A DNA stretch of 64,000 nt, from NCBI GenBank assembly GCA_016786495.1, contig JAEUUJ010000075.1, positions 61,380 to 125,379 of the forward strand, written 5' to 3'. The position numbers and the translations under genes were made by a program. Shown here piece by piece: positions 53,271-64,000 of the stretch; the stretch's first letter is position 1, and every line of letters begins with the position of its first letter. Source of the DNA: Cyclobacteriaceae bacterium. GTDB lineage: Bacteria; Bacteroidota; Bacteroidia; Cytophagales; Cyclobacteriaceae. The notes below the pieces were generated by a model, which saw nothing but the letters and a program-made list of their open reading frames with translations, ran no database searches and was not told the origin of the DNA.

Positions 53271-54224
53271 ATGGCCTCAAAAAAGAACCCGATCGAAACG
53301 AAAAATTTCCGCATTAAACCGGATTCAAAAATTAACCTTGATAAAATCAGCACCAAGCCTTCGGGCCCGGAGCTTTCGAAGGAAGATGCTAAAAGTATGC
53401 TGGAAGCAAGCCGCACGCGCCTGGCTGAAATTCAGGATGTATTTTATGCGCACAATCAATATGCGGTACTCATCATCTTCCAGGCAATGGATGCAGCCGG
53501 AAAAGACGGTGCCGTAAAACATATCATGTCTGGTTTCAATCCGCTGGGCGTAAAGGTTTACAGTTTTAAAGCACCGAACTCAACGGAGCTTGATCACATT
53601 TATTTCTGGCGGCACCAGCTTGCGTTGCCCGCACGCGGGGAGATCGCGATTCACAACCGGTCGCACTACGAGAACGTACTGGTTACACGGGTCCATCCCG
53701 AATATGTGCTGAATGAAAACATCCCCGGCATTGACGATATCAAAAAGGTAAATAAGGATTTCTGGAACGATCGCTTCAAGCAGATCAGGCGGTTCGAGAA
53801 GAACCTGCACAAAAACGGTACGATTGTGCTGAAGTTCTTCCTGCACCTCTCGAAAAAGGAGCAGAAGAAGCGTTTCCTCGAGCGCATTGACAACCCGGGC
53901 AAGAACTGGAAGTTCTCGCTTTCGGACATGAAAGAACGGGGCTTTTGGGACGATTATCAGAAGGCATACAGCGAAGCAATTTCCGAGACATCTACCAAGC
54001 AGTCGCCCTGGTTCGTGGTGCCGGCCGATGACAAGCGTTATGCCCGTTTGGCGATCGCCTCAATCATTACCGAGGAGTTTGAGAAGCTCAAACTTCACTA
54101 TCCGAAAGTGAGTGAGAAGCAAAAAGCTGAACTGCAAAAGGCCAAGGCTCAACTGCTGGCAGAAGACGGTAAAAAACCGGGAGAAAAGACGGCTCAAACG
54201 ACCTCAAAAGACACAAAAAAATAA
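53271..54224 (+). CDS. Polyphosphate kinase 2 family protein
   Basis: A 317-residue PPK2-family enzyme. The Walker A motif is DAAGKDG at 74-80, with the lid helix region FWRHQLALPARGEIAIHNRSHYENVLV and the Walker B-like MKERGFWDDY in order. Such enzymes transfer phosphate from polyphosphate to nucleotides (or the reverse). The C-terminus is a Lys-rich tail (KKPGEKTAQTTSKDTKK) that is probably disordered. The ATG at 53271 is chosen; the upstream in-frame codons overlap the divergent LRR gene start. It lies 86 bp before gyrB. Confidence 0.9.
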   Translation: MASKKNPIETKNFRIKPDSKINLDKISTKPSGPELSKEDAKSMLEASRTRLAEIQDVFYAHNQYAVLIIFQAMDAAGKDGAVKHIMSGFNPLGVKVYSFKAPNSTELDHIYFWRHQLALPARGEIAIHNRSHYENVLVTRVHPEYVLNENIPGIDDIKKVNKDFWNDRFKQIRRFEKNLHKNGTIVLKFFLHLSKKEQKKRFLERIDNPGKNWKFSLSDMKERGFWDDYQKAYSEAISETSTKQSPWFVVPADDKRYARLAIASIITEEFEKLKLHYPKVSEKQKAELQKAKAQLLAEDGKKPGEKTAQTTSKDTKK

Positions 54225-54281
54225 CGCTAAAATCATTTCAGGAATTATCCGTGAAAATGGCGGAAATGAGGCGAAAAACCT

Positions 54282-54289
54282 TATTTTTG
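54282..54289 (+). promoter_or_regulatory. Putative -7 promoter element for gyrB (TATTTTTG)
   Basis: TATTTTTG lies 21 bases before the gyrB ATG and matches TAnnTTTG. It suggests that gyrB has its own promoter rather than relying on ppk2 transcription. Confidence 0.4.
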
Positions 54290-54310
54290 TCGGTTTGTAA
54301 AATAGCGTAA

Positions 54311-56269
<1,959 letters not shown>

Positions 56270-56292
56270 CATTTTTTGGGTTTGATTTTTCT

Positions 56293-58419
56293 ATGAGCGA
56301 TACTTCTGTAACCGTTGACAAGGCTAATCAGCAGATTGCAGACAGTAATTATATCAGTCGCGATTTAAGCTGGTTACAATTTAACTACCGCGTACTGGAT
56401 CAGTCGCGGCACACCGACCGCAGCATTTTCGACCGGTTGAAATTTTTGTCGATTACGTCTTCGAATCTCGATGAGTTTTGCACCATTCGTTTGGGGAGTT
56501 TATACAACTACCTCGATTACGGAAAAGAACGTTTCGACTACAACGGTCTGCGGGAAGAACCGTTCCGTAAACTGTTGCTGGAAGAGATCCGGAAGTTCGT
56601 TAACGATCAGAACGATCATTATCTAAGAAACCTAAGACCTTACTTTGAAGAGAATGGATTCTCCATTACTTCGTTTAAGGATCTTTCACCCGACAGCATG
56701 CACCGTGCGAACGAATATTTTACACGCACGATCTTCCCGATGCTGACTCCGATGGTGTTCGACAACTATCACACCTTTCCAATCCTGATGAACAACAGGT
56801 TGCTGCTCGGCGTGGTAACGAAAAACCCGGCTGATCCGAACAATAACCTGAAGGTGTCGTTCATTCAGATTCCTCAAAATCTGCCGCGATTCTTCGAATT
56901 GAATGAGGGGGATTTGATCCGGTTTGTGACGATCGAAGACATCATCAAAAACAATGTCGATCAGCTTTTCCGGAATGTGGAGATTGAAACCGTGAACCTG
57001 TTCCGGATTAACCGGAATGGCGACTTTGCGCTGGATGAGAGCGATGACATTGAAACCAACTTCCTGGAAGAACTCAAGCGGAAATTGAAAACCAGACGCA
57101 CGGGACGTGTGGTTCGGCTGGAGGTAGGAGAGAATCCCGACCCGTGGATGATGCGTTTGTTGAAAATCCAGTGGGACTTGGACGAGAGCAATATCTTCCA
57201 TGTTCCGCAAGACAGCATCATCGATTTTACCGGGTTGATGCAAATCATCGGTCACAAAGAGTTTAAGAGCAAACGATTTTCACCACCGCCTCCGATCAAG
57301 CCATTGAATTTTCCGGAACACGGAAATGCTGATTTGTTTGAGGTACTGAAAGAACGCGATATTCTTTTGCACCATCCGTACAATTCGATGGAGCCGGTGC
57401 TGGAGTTGCTCGAAAAGGCTGCTGACGATCCGTATGTGCTCTCAATCAAGATTACGATTTACCGCCTTGCGAAAGAATCGCGGGTGACCGCGGCTTTGCT
57501 GAAAGCAGCGGAGAATGGTAAGCACGTGTCGGTGTTGTTCGAAGTGAAAGCACGCTTTGATGAAGAAAACAATATGCGCGAAGCACAACGTCTGCAACGG
57601 GCAGGGTGCTTTGTGATTTACGGGGTAAACAGTTTGAAGACGCACACCAAACTGATGCTGATTGTGCGCAAGGAAGAAGATGATAAAGTCTATCGCTACG
57701 TTCATCTTTCCAGCGGAAACTACAATGAGTCGACATCCCGGTTGTATGTTGATATCGGTTTGCTGACTACCCGCGAGGTGTATGGTAACGATGTGTCGGA
57801 GTTCTTTAATGTAATTACCGGCCACTCGCAACCCTCTGCGTATCGCAACCTGATCACGTCTCCGCGCGACATGCGCATTCAATTGTGTAATCTGGTCCGC
57901 AAGGAAGCTGACAATGCCCGCAATGGCGTTGCTTCCGGTATCGTAATTAAACTTAATTCGTTACAGGATAAAGAATTCATTGACGAATTGTACAAGGCAT
58001 CTCAGGCGGGTGTTAAAATCAAATTGATTATCCGGGGTATGTGCTGCATTCGCCCGGGACGGCCAGGGCTGAGCGACAACATTGAAGTGATTTCTATCGT
58101 GGGCGAATTCCTGGAACACTCGCGTATTTATTATTTCCATAATGCCGGTAATCCGAAGATTTATATCGGAAGTGCCGATGCCATGGTGCGAAGTTTCGAC
58201 AGGCGCATTGAATCGTTATTCCAGTTGGAAGAAGACGTGTTGAAAAAACAGGCGATGAACAACCTGCGGTACAACCTGAAGGATAATGTGAATGCGTATG
58301 TGATGAATGAGGATGGAACCTATACGCTAAAGCACGCCAATGGTGAACCACCATTCAACATCCACAAGGAGTTCTTCAGTATCAGCAAAGATAAAGTTAC
58401 AGACGTAGAGCTCTTCTAA
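56293..58419 (+). CDS. ppk1: Polyphosphate kinase 1
   Basis: A 708-residue PPK1. The N-terminal RDLSWLQFNYRVLDQ is the family start, HHPYNSMEPVLELLEKAADDPYVL the central domain, and LKTHTKLMLIVR holds His451, the predicted phosphorylated histidine. RGMCCIRPGRPGLSDNI and IGSADAMVRSFDRRIE are the second active-site region. It makes polyphosphate from ATP on the membrane side. It follows gyrB by 23 bp, so it may be cotranscribed. Confidence 0.96.
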   Translation: MSDTSVTVDKANQQIADSNYISRDLSWLQFNYRVLDQSRHTDRSIFDRLKFLSITSSNLDEFCTIRLGSLYNYLDYGKERFDYNGLREEPFRKLLLEEIRKFVNDQNDHYLRNLRPYFEENGFSITSFKDLSPDSMHRANEYFTRTIFPMLTPMVFDNYHTFPILMNNRLLLGVVTKNPADPNNNLKVSFIQIPQNLPRFFELNEGDLIRFVTIEDIIKNNVDQLFRNVEIETVNLFRINRNGDFALDESDDIETNFLEELKRKLKTRRTGRVVRLEVGENPDPWMMRLLKIQWDLDESNIFHVPQDSIIDFTGLMQIIGHKEFKSKRFSPPPPIKPLNFPEHGNADLFEVLKERDILLHHPYNSMEPVLELLEKAADDPYVLSIKITIYRLAKESRVTAALLKAAENGKHVSVLFEVKARFDEENNMREAQRLQRAGCFVIYGVNSLKTHTKLMLIVRKEEDDKVYRYVHLSSGNYNESTSRLYVDIGLLTTREVYGNDVSEFFNVITGHSQPSAYRNLITSPRDMRIQLCNLVRKEADNARNGVASGIVIKLNSLQDKEFIDELYKASQAGVKIKLIIRGMCCIRPGRPGLSDNIEVISIVGEFLEHSRIYYFHNAGNPKIYIGSADAMVRSFDRRIESLFQLEEDVLKKQAMNNLRYNLKDNVNAYVMNEDGTYTLKHANGEPPFNIHKEFFSISKDKVTDVELF

Positions 58420-58504
58420 CTTACGAAGGTAGAATTACGATTTACGAATTGCTCTGTCATCGAACCGTCACGCTAACTTCTATCTTCTAACTCCTGCCTT
58501 CTGA

Positions 58505-59428
58505 CTATTTCTGTGGTGCATTCACAAACTGGTGTTCGAACGCGGAGGACTTTTTGTTCACGTGTTTCTCGAACAGGTGCAGCAGCATACCGTCTTTTAA
58601 GCCTACTTCCGGAACCAGAATGTATTTGGCATTGGCCCACTCCATCACGCGCATGTAAATGTCACTGGCTGGTACGATTACATCGGCACGGTCGGGGTTC
58701 ATTTGTAGTTTATAGATCCGGTCTTCAATCGAATGTGCTTCGATCATTGCTTTTGTTTCCTGGATTTTCTTCAGCGACATCAGCCGGTGCGGTTTCAGGG
58801 CAGCGAGTTCAAAGATCTTGCTGATGTTACCACCCGTTCCGACAGCCGTTACCTTTCCGTATTCGCGCTTCACGTTTTCCTTTACCCAGTTCTCCATGTC
58901 GGCCCAGATCTGGGGTTGATCCTGATGTTCCAGAATCCTAACGGAACCGATTTTGAACGACTTCGTGCTGATTTTCTGACCTTTTGCAAACAGGTTGAGT
59001 TCGGTACTACCGCCACCCACATCAATGTGGATATAGGTATCCTGCGTGAGGTATGAACCAATCGCCTTGTTTACGAGCTCAGCCTCCAGGTCGCCATCGA
59101 TAACCTGTATTTCAATGCCGAATTCCTTCTTCACATCTTCCACCAGTTGCTTTCCGTTCTCGGATTCCCGCATGGCTGACGTAGCGCAAAACATGTAGTC
59201 GTCTACCTCGTACAGCTCAATCAGCAGCTTGTAGGCGTGCATGAGCTTTTTAAAGCGGGCAATGCTCTGATCGCTGATTCGGCCGGTCGCAAACACATCG
59301 TGACCCAACCGAAGGGGAAAGCGAACGTATTCGAGCTTCTTAAACAGGATTCGTTTTTGATTGTCGAGTATACTGGATACCTGGAAGCGGATGGCGTTGG
59401 AGCCGATATCGATAGCAGCAAATTTCAT
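58505..59428 (-). CDS. ppx: Exopolyphosphatase / guanosine pentaphosphatase family protein
   Basis: A 307-residue Ppx/GppA-family phosphatase. MKFAAIDIGSNAIRFQ is the phosphate 1 motif, YIHIDVGGGSTEL the phosphate 2 motif, and AVGTGGNISKIFE the adenosine-type motif. The short length corresponds to the two-domain form of many Bacteroidota. It degrades polyphosphate. The ATG at 59428 is chosen because the family starts right there; an upstream GTG/ATG-type start would add 14 basic residues. It converges on ppk1, with an 85-bp gap that has low-complexity runs. Confidence 0.9.
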   Translation of the reverse strand: MKFAAIDIGSNAIRFQVSSILDNQKRILFKKLEYVRFPLRLGHDVFATGRISDQSIARFKKLMHAYKLLIELYEVDDYMFCATSAMRESENGKQLVEDVKKEFGIEIQVIDGDLEAELVNKAIGSYLTQDTYIHIDVGGGSTELNLFAKGQKISTKSFKIGSVRILEHQDQPQIWADMENWVKENVKREYGKVTAVGTGGNISKIFELAALKPHRLMSLKKIQETKAMIEAHSIEDRIYKLQMNPDRADVIVPASDIYMRVMEWANAKYILVPEVGLKDGMLLHLFEKHVNKKSSAFEHQFVNAPQK

Positions 59429-59488
59429 CGTGGTAAAATTACTCCATTGTTTTTTCTTTTTAACCCTCAATTGTTTTTCTTTGCGTTA

Positions 59489-59607
59489 ACTTATCCAGAA
59501 AGACCGAGGGTTTGGGCCCAAAGACGTCTTAGCATCCTATCCTGACGGTCCACGTCAGCATGTTGTGCTAAATCCCATCCTGGTGCTGTCATCAGGAAAA
59601 GATAAGT
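59489..59607 (+). promoter_or_regulatory. SAM-I (S-box) riboswitch
   Basis: A structured leader of about 119 bases ends 50 bases before metH. P1 pairs ACTTATC (59489-59495) with GATAAGT (59601-59607). P2 pairs AAGAC (59500-59504) with GTCTT (59526-59530), with GGG/CCC inside and a k-turn-like CGAGGG/AAAGAC. P3 pairs TTAGCA (59529-59534) with TGCTAA (59566-59571), with CTGACG/CGTCAG inside. P4 pairs TCCTG (59578-59582) with CAGGA (59593-59597). TGCTAAATCC is canonical, but the core reads GCATCC instead of GCAACC. It should sense S-adenosylmethionine and turn metH expression down. Confidence 0.88.
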
Positions 59608-59624
59608 AACCCACATTCTCAGGG

Positions 59625-59653
59625 GCTCTCTGGATAACGAGTGAATAGAGAGC
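59625..59653 (+). promoter_or_regulatory. Hairpin between riboswitch and metH start
   Basis: GCTCTCT at 59625-59631 pairs with AGAGAGC at 59647-59653, and the metH ATG follows four bases later. It could be the expression platform that hides the start region; it has no T-run, so control of translation is more likely than termination. Confidence 0.5.
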
Positions 59654-59657
59654 ACAT

Positions 59658-60674
59658 ATGGCAAAAATCGAAGACATTTTACGCGAGCGAATTATGATCC
59701 TGGACGGGGCCATGGGCACCATGATTCAGCGTCATACGCTGGAAGAGGCCGATTTCCGGGGAGAAATCCTGAAAGATCATCCGCATCCCCTGAAGGGAAA
59801 CAATGACTTGCTAAGCATTACCCGCCCGGACATCATTAAGGATATTCATCGCCAGTATTTCGAGGCCGGGGCGGATATTATAGAGACCAACACCTTCGGC
59901 AGCACAACCGTTGCCCAGGCCGACTATCACCTGGAACACCTGGTTTATCAGATTAACTACGAGGCGGCTAAGATTGCCCGCGAAGTTGCCGATGAATTCA
60001 CCCGGAAGGAACCAAACAAGCCCCGGTTTGTTGCAGGATCTATGGGGCCAACCACCAAGCTGGCTTCTATGTCGCCCGATGTGAACAATCCGGGCTTCCG
60101 TGCAATCAGTTTCGATGAACTGGTTGTTGCGTTTAAGGAACAAGCGAAAGGTCTATTGGATGGCGGTGTCGATTTGTTATTACCCGAAACAATCACCGAT
60201 ACCTTAAATGTTAAGGCTGCATTGTTTGCGATTCAGGAATTATTTGAAGAAACCGGCAAACAAGTTCCGGTAATGGTTTCCGGAACGATCACCGATGCCA
60301 GCGGAAGAATTTTATCCGGACAAACCGCTGAGGCGTTTTTGATTTCGGTGTCGCACGTGCCGTTGTTAAGTATCGGGTTGAATTGCGCGATGGGTGCATC
60401 TGCCCTAAGGCCATACCTGAAAGTGCTAAGCGACAAGGCTCCCTTCTTCATCAGTGCTTACCCGAATGCAGGATTGCCGAATGAATTCGGGCAGTACGAT
60501 CAGACCGCGATCGAAATGGGAAACGAAGTAGAAGAATACCTGAAGGAAGGACTTGTGAATATTTTGGGCGGTTGTTGCGGATCAACACCTGATCACATCA
60601 AACGTCTGGCTGAGATTGCTGCAAAGTATAAACCGCGGGTAATCCATCATCAGGCAGCTATGGTTGAGGAATAA
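59658..60674 (+). CDS. metH: Methionine synthase, homocysteine-binding module (MetH N-terminal part)
   Basis: A 338-residue protein equal to the first domain of cobalamin-dependent methionine synthase. [13 protein letters not shown] is the family start, [16 protein letters not shown]-like segments (here [18 protein letters not shown]) follow, and the zinc ligands are in GLNCAMGA and [13 protein letters not shown]. It binds homocysteine through zinc. The rest of MetH is a separate gene 53 bp downstream, so the two products must work together. A SAM-I riboswitch precedes it. Confidence 0.93.
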   Translation: MAKIEDILRERIMILDGAMGTMIQRHTLEEADFRGEILKDHPHPLKGNNDLLSITRPDIIKDIHRQYFEAGADIIETNTFGSTTVAQADYHLEHLVYQINYEAAKIAREVADEFTRKEPNKPRFVAGSMGPTTKLASMSPDVNNPGFRAISFDELVVAFKEQAKGLLDGGVDLLLPETITDTLNVKAALFAIQELFEETGKQVPVMVSGTITDASGRILSGQTAEAFLISVSHVPLLSIGLNCAMGASALRPYLKVLSDKAPFFISAYPNAGLPNEFGQYDQTAIEMGNEVEEYLKEGLVNILGGCCGSTPDHIKRLAEIAAKYKPRVIHHQAAMVEE

Positions 60675-60727
60675 ACATTTACACTTCGAATTTCAATCCG
60701 TATCCGATAAGCAATCGACCGACAACC

Positions 60728-63400
60728 ATGGACTATCGACCCTTACAATTAAGTGGCCTTGAAGCAGTAACCGTTACCCCGAATTCTAATTTCGTGAACA
60801 TCGGTGAGCGTACCAACGTAACCGGTTCGGCAAAATTCCTGAAACTCATCAAGGAAGATAAGTTCGATGAGGCGCTGGAGGTGGCGCTCGACCAGGTGCG
60901 GGGTGGCGCGCAGGTGATTGACGTGAACATGGACGAAGGTATGCTTGATTCGCAGTCGGCCATGGTGAAGTACCTGAACCTGATGGCCTCGGAGCCTGAG
61001 ATTGCGGCAATTCCTGTGATGGTGGATTCATCCAAATGGGAAGTGATTGAGGCAGGTCTGAAATGCCTGCAGGGTAAGGGTATCGTTAACTCCATCAGCT
61101 TAAAAGGAGGGAAGGAAGAGTTTGTTCGTCAGGCGAAGCTCGTGAAGCGCTATGGTGCCGCCACCGTGGTGATGGCGTTTGATGAACAAGGTCAGGCGGA
61201 TACCTATCAGCGAAGGATTGATATTTGTAAACGTGCCTACGACATCCTGGTGAATGAAGTGAAGTTCGCACCGCAGGATATTATTTTCGATCCGAATATT
61301 TTCCCGGTTGCTACCGGAATAGAGGAACACCGAAACTATGCCCTTGATTTTTTCAAGGCGACAAAATGGATTCGGGAAAACCTGCCGCATGCGCACGTTA
61401 GTGGTGGTGTAAGTAACGTATCGTTCAGCTTCCGCGGAAATCAGAAGGTTCGCGAAGCGATGCATTCTGCATTCCTTTACCATGCAATCCAGCACGGAAT
61501 GGATATGGGTATTGTTAACCCGACCATGCTGGAAGTTTACGATGAGATTCCGAAAGACTTGCTCGAACATGTGGAAGATGTTCTGCTCAACAGGCGGGAT
61601 GATGCTACCGAGCGCCTGCTTGCTTTTGCTGAAAACGTAAAAGGCTCTGCCAAAAAGAAAGAACAGGATGATGAATGGCGCACCGGAACCGTGGAAGAGC
61701 GCATCACACACTCGTTGGTAAAAGGCGTGATCGATTATATCGATGCGGATACAGAAGAAGCCCGTCAGAAATATGGAAAGCCGCTGAACGTAATTGAAGG
61801 TCCGCTGATGGCGGGTATGAACGTGGTGGGTGATCTGTTTGGTGCGGGTAAGATGTTTTTGCCACAGGTAGTGAAAAGTGCACGGGTGATGAAGAAGTCG
61901 GTGGCCTACCTCACACCTTATCTCGAAGAAGAGAAGCGACTCAGCGGTAATGCCGGTCAGGCGGCTGCCAAGATATTACTTGCCACGGTAAAAGGCGATG
62001 TTCACGACATCGGGAAGAATATTGTGGGTGTGGTGCTGGCGTGTAACAACTACGATGTAGTCGACTTGGGTGTAATGGTGCCAACCGAAAAGATTATTGA
62101 AGCTGCTAAACGCGAAAAGGTTGATGTGGTAGGACTAAGTGGTTTGATCACACCTTCACTCGATGAAATGGTTACGGTAGCGAAAGAAATGCAGCGCGAG
62201 AAGCTTGATCTGCCCCTGTTGATTGGCGGAGCAACAACGTCACGCATCCATACGGCAGTTAAAATCGATCCCGTGTATGATGGTCCGGTGGTGCACGTAC
62301 TCGATGCCTCACGCTCTGTACCGGTAGCGAGCGAATTAATCAGCAAACAAACCCGCGGCAGTTTTCAAACCAAGATCAAGCAGGAGTACAAGCTGCTGCG
62401 CGAAGATCACGAGAACCGCAGACAAGCAAAAAATTATATCCCTTTAACGGAGGCGCGTGCCAACAAAACAAAGATCGACTGGGCGGCCACGAACTATTCG
62501 AAACCACAATTCCTCGGACGGAAAGAGTTTGTGAACTATCCGCTGGATGAACTCCGCAAGTACATCGACTGGACACCTTTCTTTCAAACGTGGATGCTCG
62601 CGGGTCGCTACCCCGGAATTCTGAATGATGAGGTGGTAGGCGTGGAAGCTACCAGGCTGTTCAACGATGCGAACAAAATGCTCGATGAAATTGTCAAGAG
62701 CCGTTCATTGCAGGCAAATGGCGTAGTGGCATTCTTTGATGCGGTGAATGATGGCGATGATGTGAAGCTTTTCAAAAGAGATCAGACGGAGTCGTTTGCC
62801 TCGTTTCATTTCCTGCGTCAGCAAAATAAGAAGGCGCAGAACCTTCCTAATTTTTGTCTTTCGGATTTTGTTTCACCGGAAAAAGGAAAGGATCACCTCG
62901 GCATGTTTGCCGTAACGGCCGGCATTGGGTTAGAGAAACTGATTGAGCGATACAAAGCACAGCATGACGACTATTCGGAGATCATGGCAAAAGCGTTAGC
63001 CGATCGTCTGGCAGAAGCATTCGCGGAGTGTTTACACGAGCGCGTGCGCAAAGAGCTGTGGGGCTATGCGAAAACCGAGCATCTTTCAAAAGATGACCTG
63101 ATTGATGAGAAGTATGACGGTATTCGTCCTGCACCAGGATATCCGGCTTGTCCGGACCATACCGAGAAGAAGTTGTTGTTTGAATTGCTCGATGCGAATA
63201 AAGTCGGCATTACGTTAACCGAGTCGTACGCGATGTATCCCGGAGCGGCTGTGAGCGGATTTTACTTCTCTCATCCGGATTCAAAATATTTCGGCCTCGG
63301 TAAAATTGAGAAAGACCAGGTAGAAGATTATGCGAAGCGGAAGGGAATGAGTGTGGAAGAGGTGGAGAAATGGTTGTCACCCAACCTATCTTATAATTAG
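60728..63400 (+). CDS. metH: Methionine synthase, folate, cobalamin and activation modules (MetH C-terminal part)
   Basis: An 890-residue protein. The pterin-binding domain starts [14 protein letters not shown] and runs to about 290, the cap domain is at about 320-405, and the cobalamin domain has [10 protein letters not shown] with His426 as the cobalt ligand, then [10 protein letters not shown] and LLIGGATTS. The activation domain, from about 560, has [17 protein letters not shown] with the SAM-binding RxxxGY. Together with the separate homocysteine module it equals a full MetH. It is read from the same riboswitch-controlled transcript. Confidence 0.95.
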   Translation: MDYRPLQLSGLEAVTVTPNSNFVNIGERTNVTGSAKFLKLIKEDKFDEALEVALDQVRGGAQVIDVNMDEGMLDSQSAMVKYLNLMASEPEIAAIPVMVDSSKWEVIEAGLKCLQGKGIVNSISLKGGKEEFVRQAKLVKRYGAATVVMAFDEQGQADTYQRRIDICKRAYDILVNEVKFAPQDIIFDPNIFPVATGIEEHRNYALDFFKATKWIRENLPHAHVSGGVSNVSFSFRGNQKVREAMHSAFLYHAIQHGMDMGIVNPTMLEVYDEIPKDLLEHVEDVLLNRRDDATERLLAFAENVKGSAKKKEQDDEWRTGTVEERITHSLVKGVIDYIDADTEEARQKYGKPLNVIEGPLMAGMNVVGDLFGAGKMFLPQVVKSARVMKKSVAYLTPYLEEEKRLSGNAGQAAAKILLATVKGDVHDIGKNIVGVVLACNNYDVVDLGVMVPTEKIIEAAKREKVDVVGLSGLITPSLDEMVTVAKEMQREKLDLPLLIGGATTSRIHTAVKIDPVYDGPVVHVLDASRSVPVASELISKQTRGSFQTKIKQEYKLLREDHENRRQAKNYIPLTEARANKTKIDWAATNYSKPQFLGRKEFVNYPLDELRKYIDWTPFFQTWMLAGRYPGILNDEVVGVEATRLFNDANKMLDEIVKSRSLQANGVVAFFDAVNDGDDVKLFKRDQTESFASFHFLRQQNKKAQNLPNFCLSDFVSPEKGKDHLGMFAVTAGIGLEKLIERYKAQHDDYSEIMAKALADRLAEAFAECLHERVRKELWGYAKTEHLSKDDLIDEKYDGIRPAPGYPACPDHTEKKLLFELLDANKVGITLTESYAMYPGAAVSGFYFSHPDSKYFGLGKIEKDQVEDYAKRKGMSVEEVEKWLSPNLSYN

Positions 63401-63411
63401 GTAATTAGTTG

Positions 63412-63466
63412 ATTTGAAAATTTGATCATTGAATGCTGCGGCTTAATAATTCTCAAATCTTCAAAT
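63412..63466 (+). repeat. Inverted repeat in the metH-metF gap
   Basis: ATTTGAAAATTTGA (63412-63425) and TCAAATCTTCAAAT (63453-63466) can form a 14-bp stem with one mismatch. The start of the left arm can also pair with TTTTCAAAT at 63474-63482, just before metF. It may be a weak structure or only AT-rich low complexity. Confidence 0.4.
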
Positions 63467-63488
63467 TGTTACATTTTCAAATTGATAC

Positions 63489-64000
63489 ATGAAAGTAGTC
63501 GATCACCTGAAAAACGCCAACGGTAAAACGTTGTTCACGATGGAAATTCTTCCGCCCCTCAAAGGCGAGAACATCAAGAGTCTGTTTAACAACATCGATC
63601 CGTTAATGGAGTTTAAACCTCCCTTTATTGATGTTACCTACCATCGCGAAGAATATGTCTTTAAAAAGAAAGACGGTGGCCTCTTGGAAAAACTTACGAC
63701 CCGCAAACGTCCCGGAACGGTTGGTATCTGTGCGGCCATTCAAAACCACTATAAGGTGGATACGGTACCGCACATCATCTGCGGTGGGTTCAGTCGCGAA
63801 GAAACAGAAAATGCCCTGATCGATTTGAATTTCCTGGGAATTGACAATGTGCTCGTGTTACAGGGTGATGCGATTAAAACCGAGGCAAAATTTATTCCCG
63901 AACCGGATGGTTTTTGCTATGCATCAGAATTGCTGGAGCATGTGGTAAACATGAACAAAGGTGTGTACCTCGATGAAGAGCTTCACGAGCCATCGCCTAC
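63489..64000 (+). CDS. metF: Methylenetetrahydrofolate reductase, N-terminal part (partial)
   Basis: The gene runs off the window end after 170 complete codons. FTMEILPPLKGENIKSLF near the start resembles the family's FEFFPPK motif, DVTYHREE holds a conserved histidine region, and IQNHYKVDTVPHIICGGFSREE with NVLVLQGD is the folate/FAD barrel part. It reduces methylene-tetrahydrofolate to methyl-tetrahydrofolate, the methyl donor used by the MetH pair directly upstream. The gap of 88 bp contains an inverted repeat. The gene may share the riboswitch-controlled transcript. Confidence 0.9.
   Translation, partial: MKVVDHLKNANGKTLFTMEILPPLKGENIKSLFNNIDPLMEFKPPFIDVTYHREEYVFKKKDGGLLEKLTTRKRPGTVGICAAIQNHYKVDTVPHIICGGFSREETENALIDLNFLGIDNVLVLQGDAIKTEAKFIPEPDGFCYASELLEHVVNMNKGVYLDEELHEPSP

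Noticed and set aside
61100-61711. A 203-codon minus-strand frame inside the large metH gene.
   Set aside because: It is antisense to the pterin-binding domain and has no family resemblance.

Overview
The window looks like chromosomal DNA of a Bacteroidota bacterium, most likely order Cytophagales. Supporting signs are a type IX secretion (T9SS) C-terminal sorting domain, an XrtF-type exosortase with its partner protein, a DUF6089-type outer-membrane protein, split MetH, several TAnnTTTG-type -7 promoter elements and almost no Shine-Dalgarno sequences. Genus cannot be read from the sequence. No tRNA, rRNA, CRISPR array, insertion sequence or phage gene was seen, and no gap between genes exceeds about 190 bp.

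Positions 1-938 hold the end of cysN and cysQ (sulfate activation). Positions 1006-31978 form one long, almost gap-free plus-strand surface-glycan locus. It begins with Wza-like and Wzc-like export proteins. A nonulosonic (sialic-acid-like) sugar block follows: LegB-type dehydratase, GT2, NeuB, NeuA, Gfo/Idh oxidoreductase, SDR, CBS-nucleotidyltransferase and a GT-B-like protein that may be the CMP-sugar transferase. Next is a variable block with a PhyH-type oxygenase, two methyltransferases, a ParB/sulfiredoxin-like protein of unknown role, a Wzx flippase, three glycosyltransferases, a GNAT protein, a probable Wzy polymerase and a NodB-type deacetylase. The last block has a PglC-like initiating phosphoglycosyltransferase, two NeuD/PglD-like acetyltransferases, exosortase XrtF with its associated protein, a PglE-like aminotransferase, a 1100-residue T9SS surface protein, a 60-residue PID-CTERM-like mini-protein and a PglF-like membrane dehydratase. 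The PglF/E/D/C set would make and attach a UDP-diacetamido-bacillosamine-type first sugar. The same intermediates could feed the nonulosonate branch, although its hydrolysing 2-epimerase is not here.

Positions 31981-53193 are housekeeping and catabolic genes on both strands: DUF6089 protein, sucC, a LolD-type ATPase, mtaB, a DinB-like protein, a phosphohexomutase, a lipoprotein, hppD, trpS, a DUF1573 protein, a glutaryl-CoA dehydrogenase, tryptophan 2,3-dioxygenase, a MORN-repeat protein, an FAD dehydrogenase, an M61 peptidase, a CoA-binding protein and a leucine-rich-repeat protein. A clear bidirectional terminator lies at 49277-49304.

Positions 53271-59428 group polyphosphate genes around gyrB: ppk2, gyrB, ppk1 and, convergently, ppx. 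Positions 59489-64000 are a methionine block: a SAM-I riboswitch with a slightly non-canonical core, metH split into two genes, and the start of metF.

The most interesting material is the XrtF system with its tiny candidate substrate inside the glycan locus, the PhyH/methyltransferase/ParB-Srx-like trio, and the candidate nonulosonate transferase.
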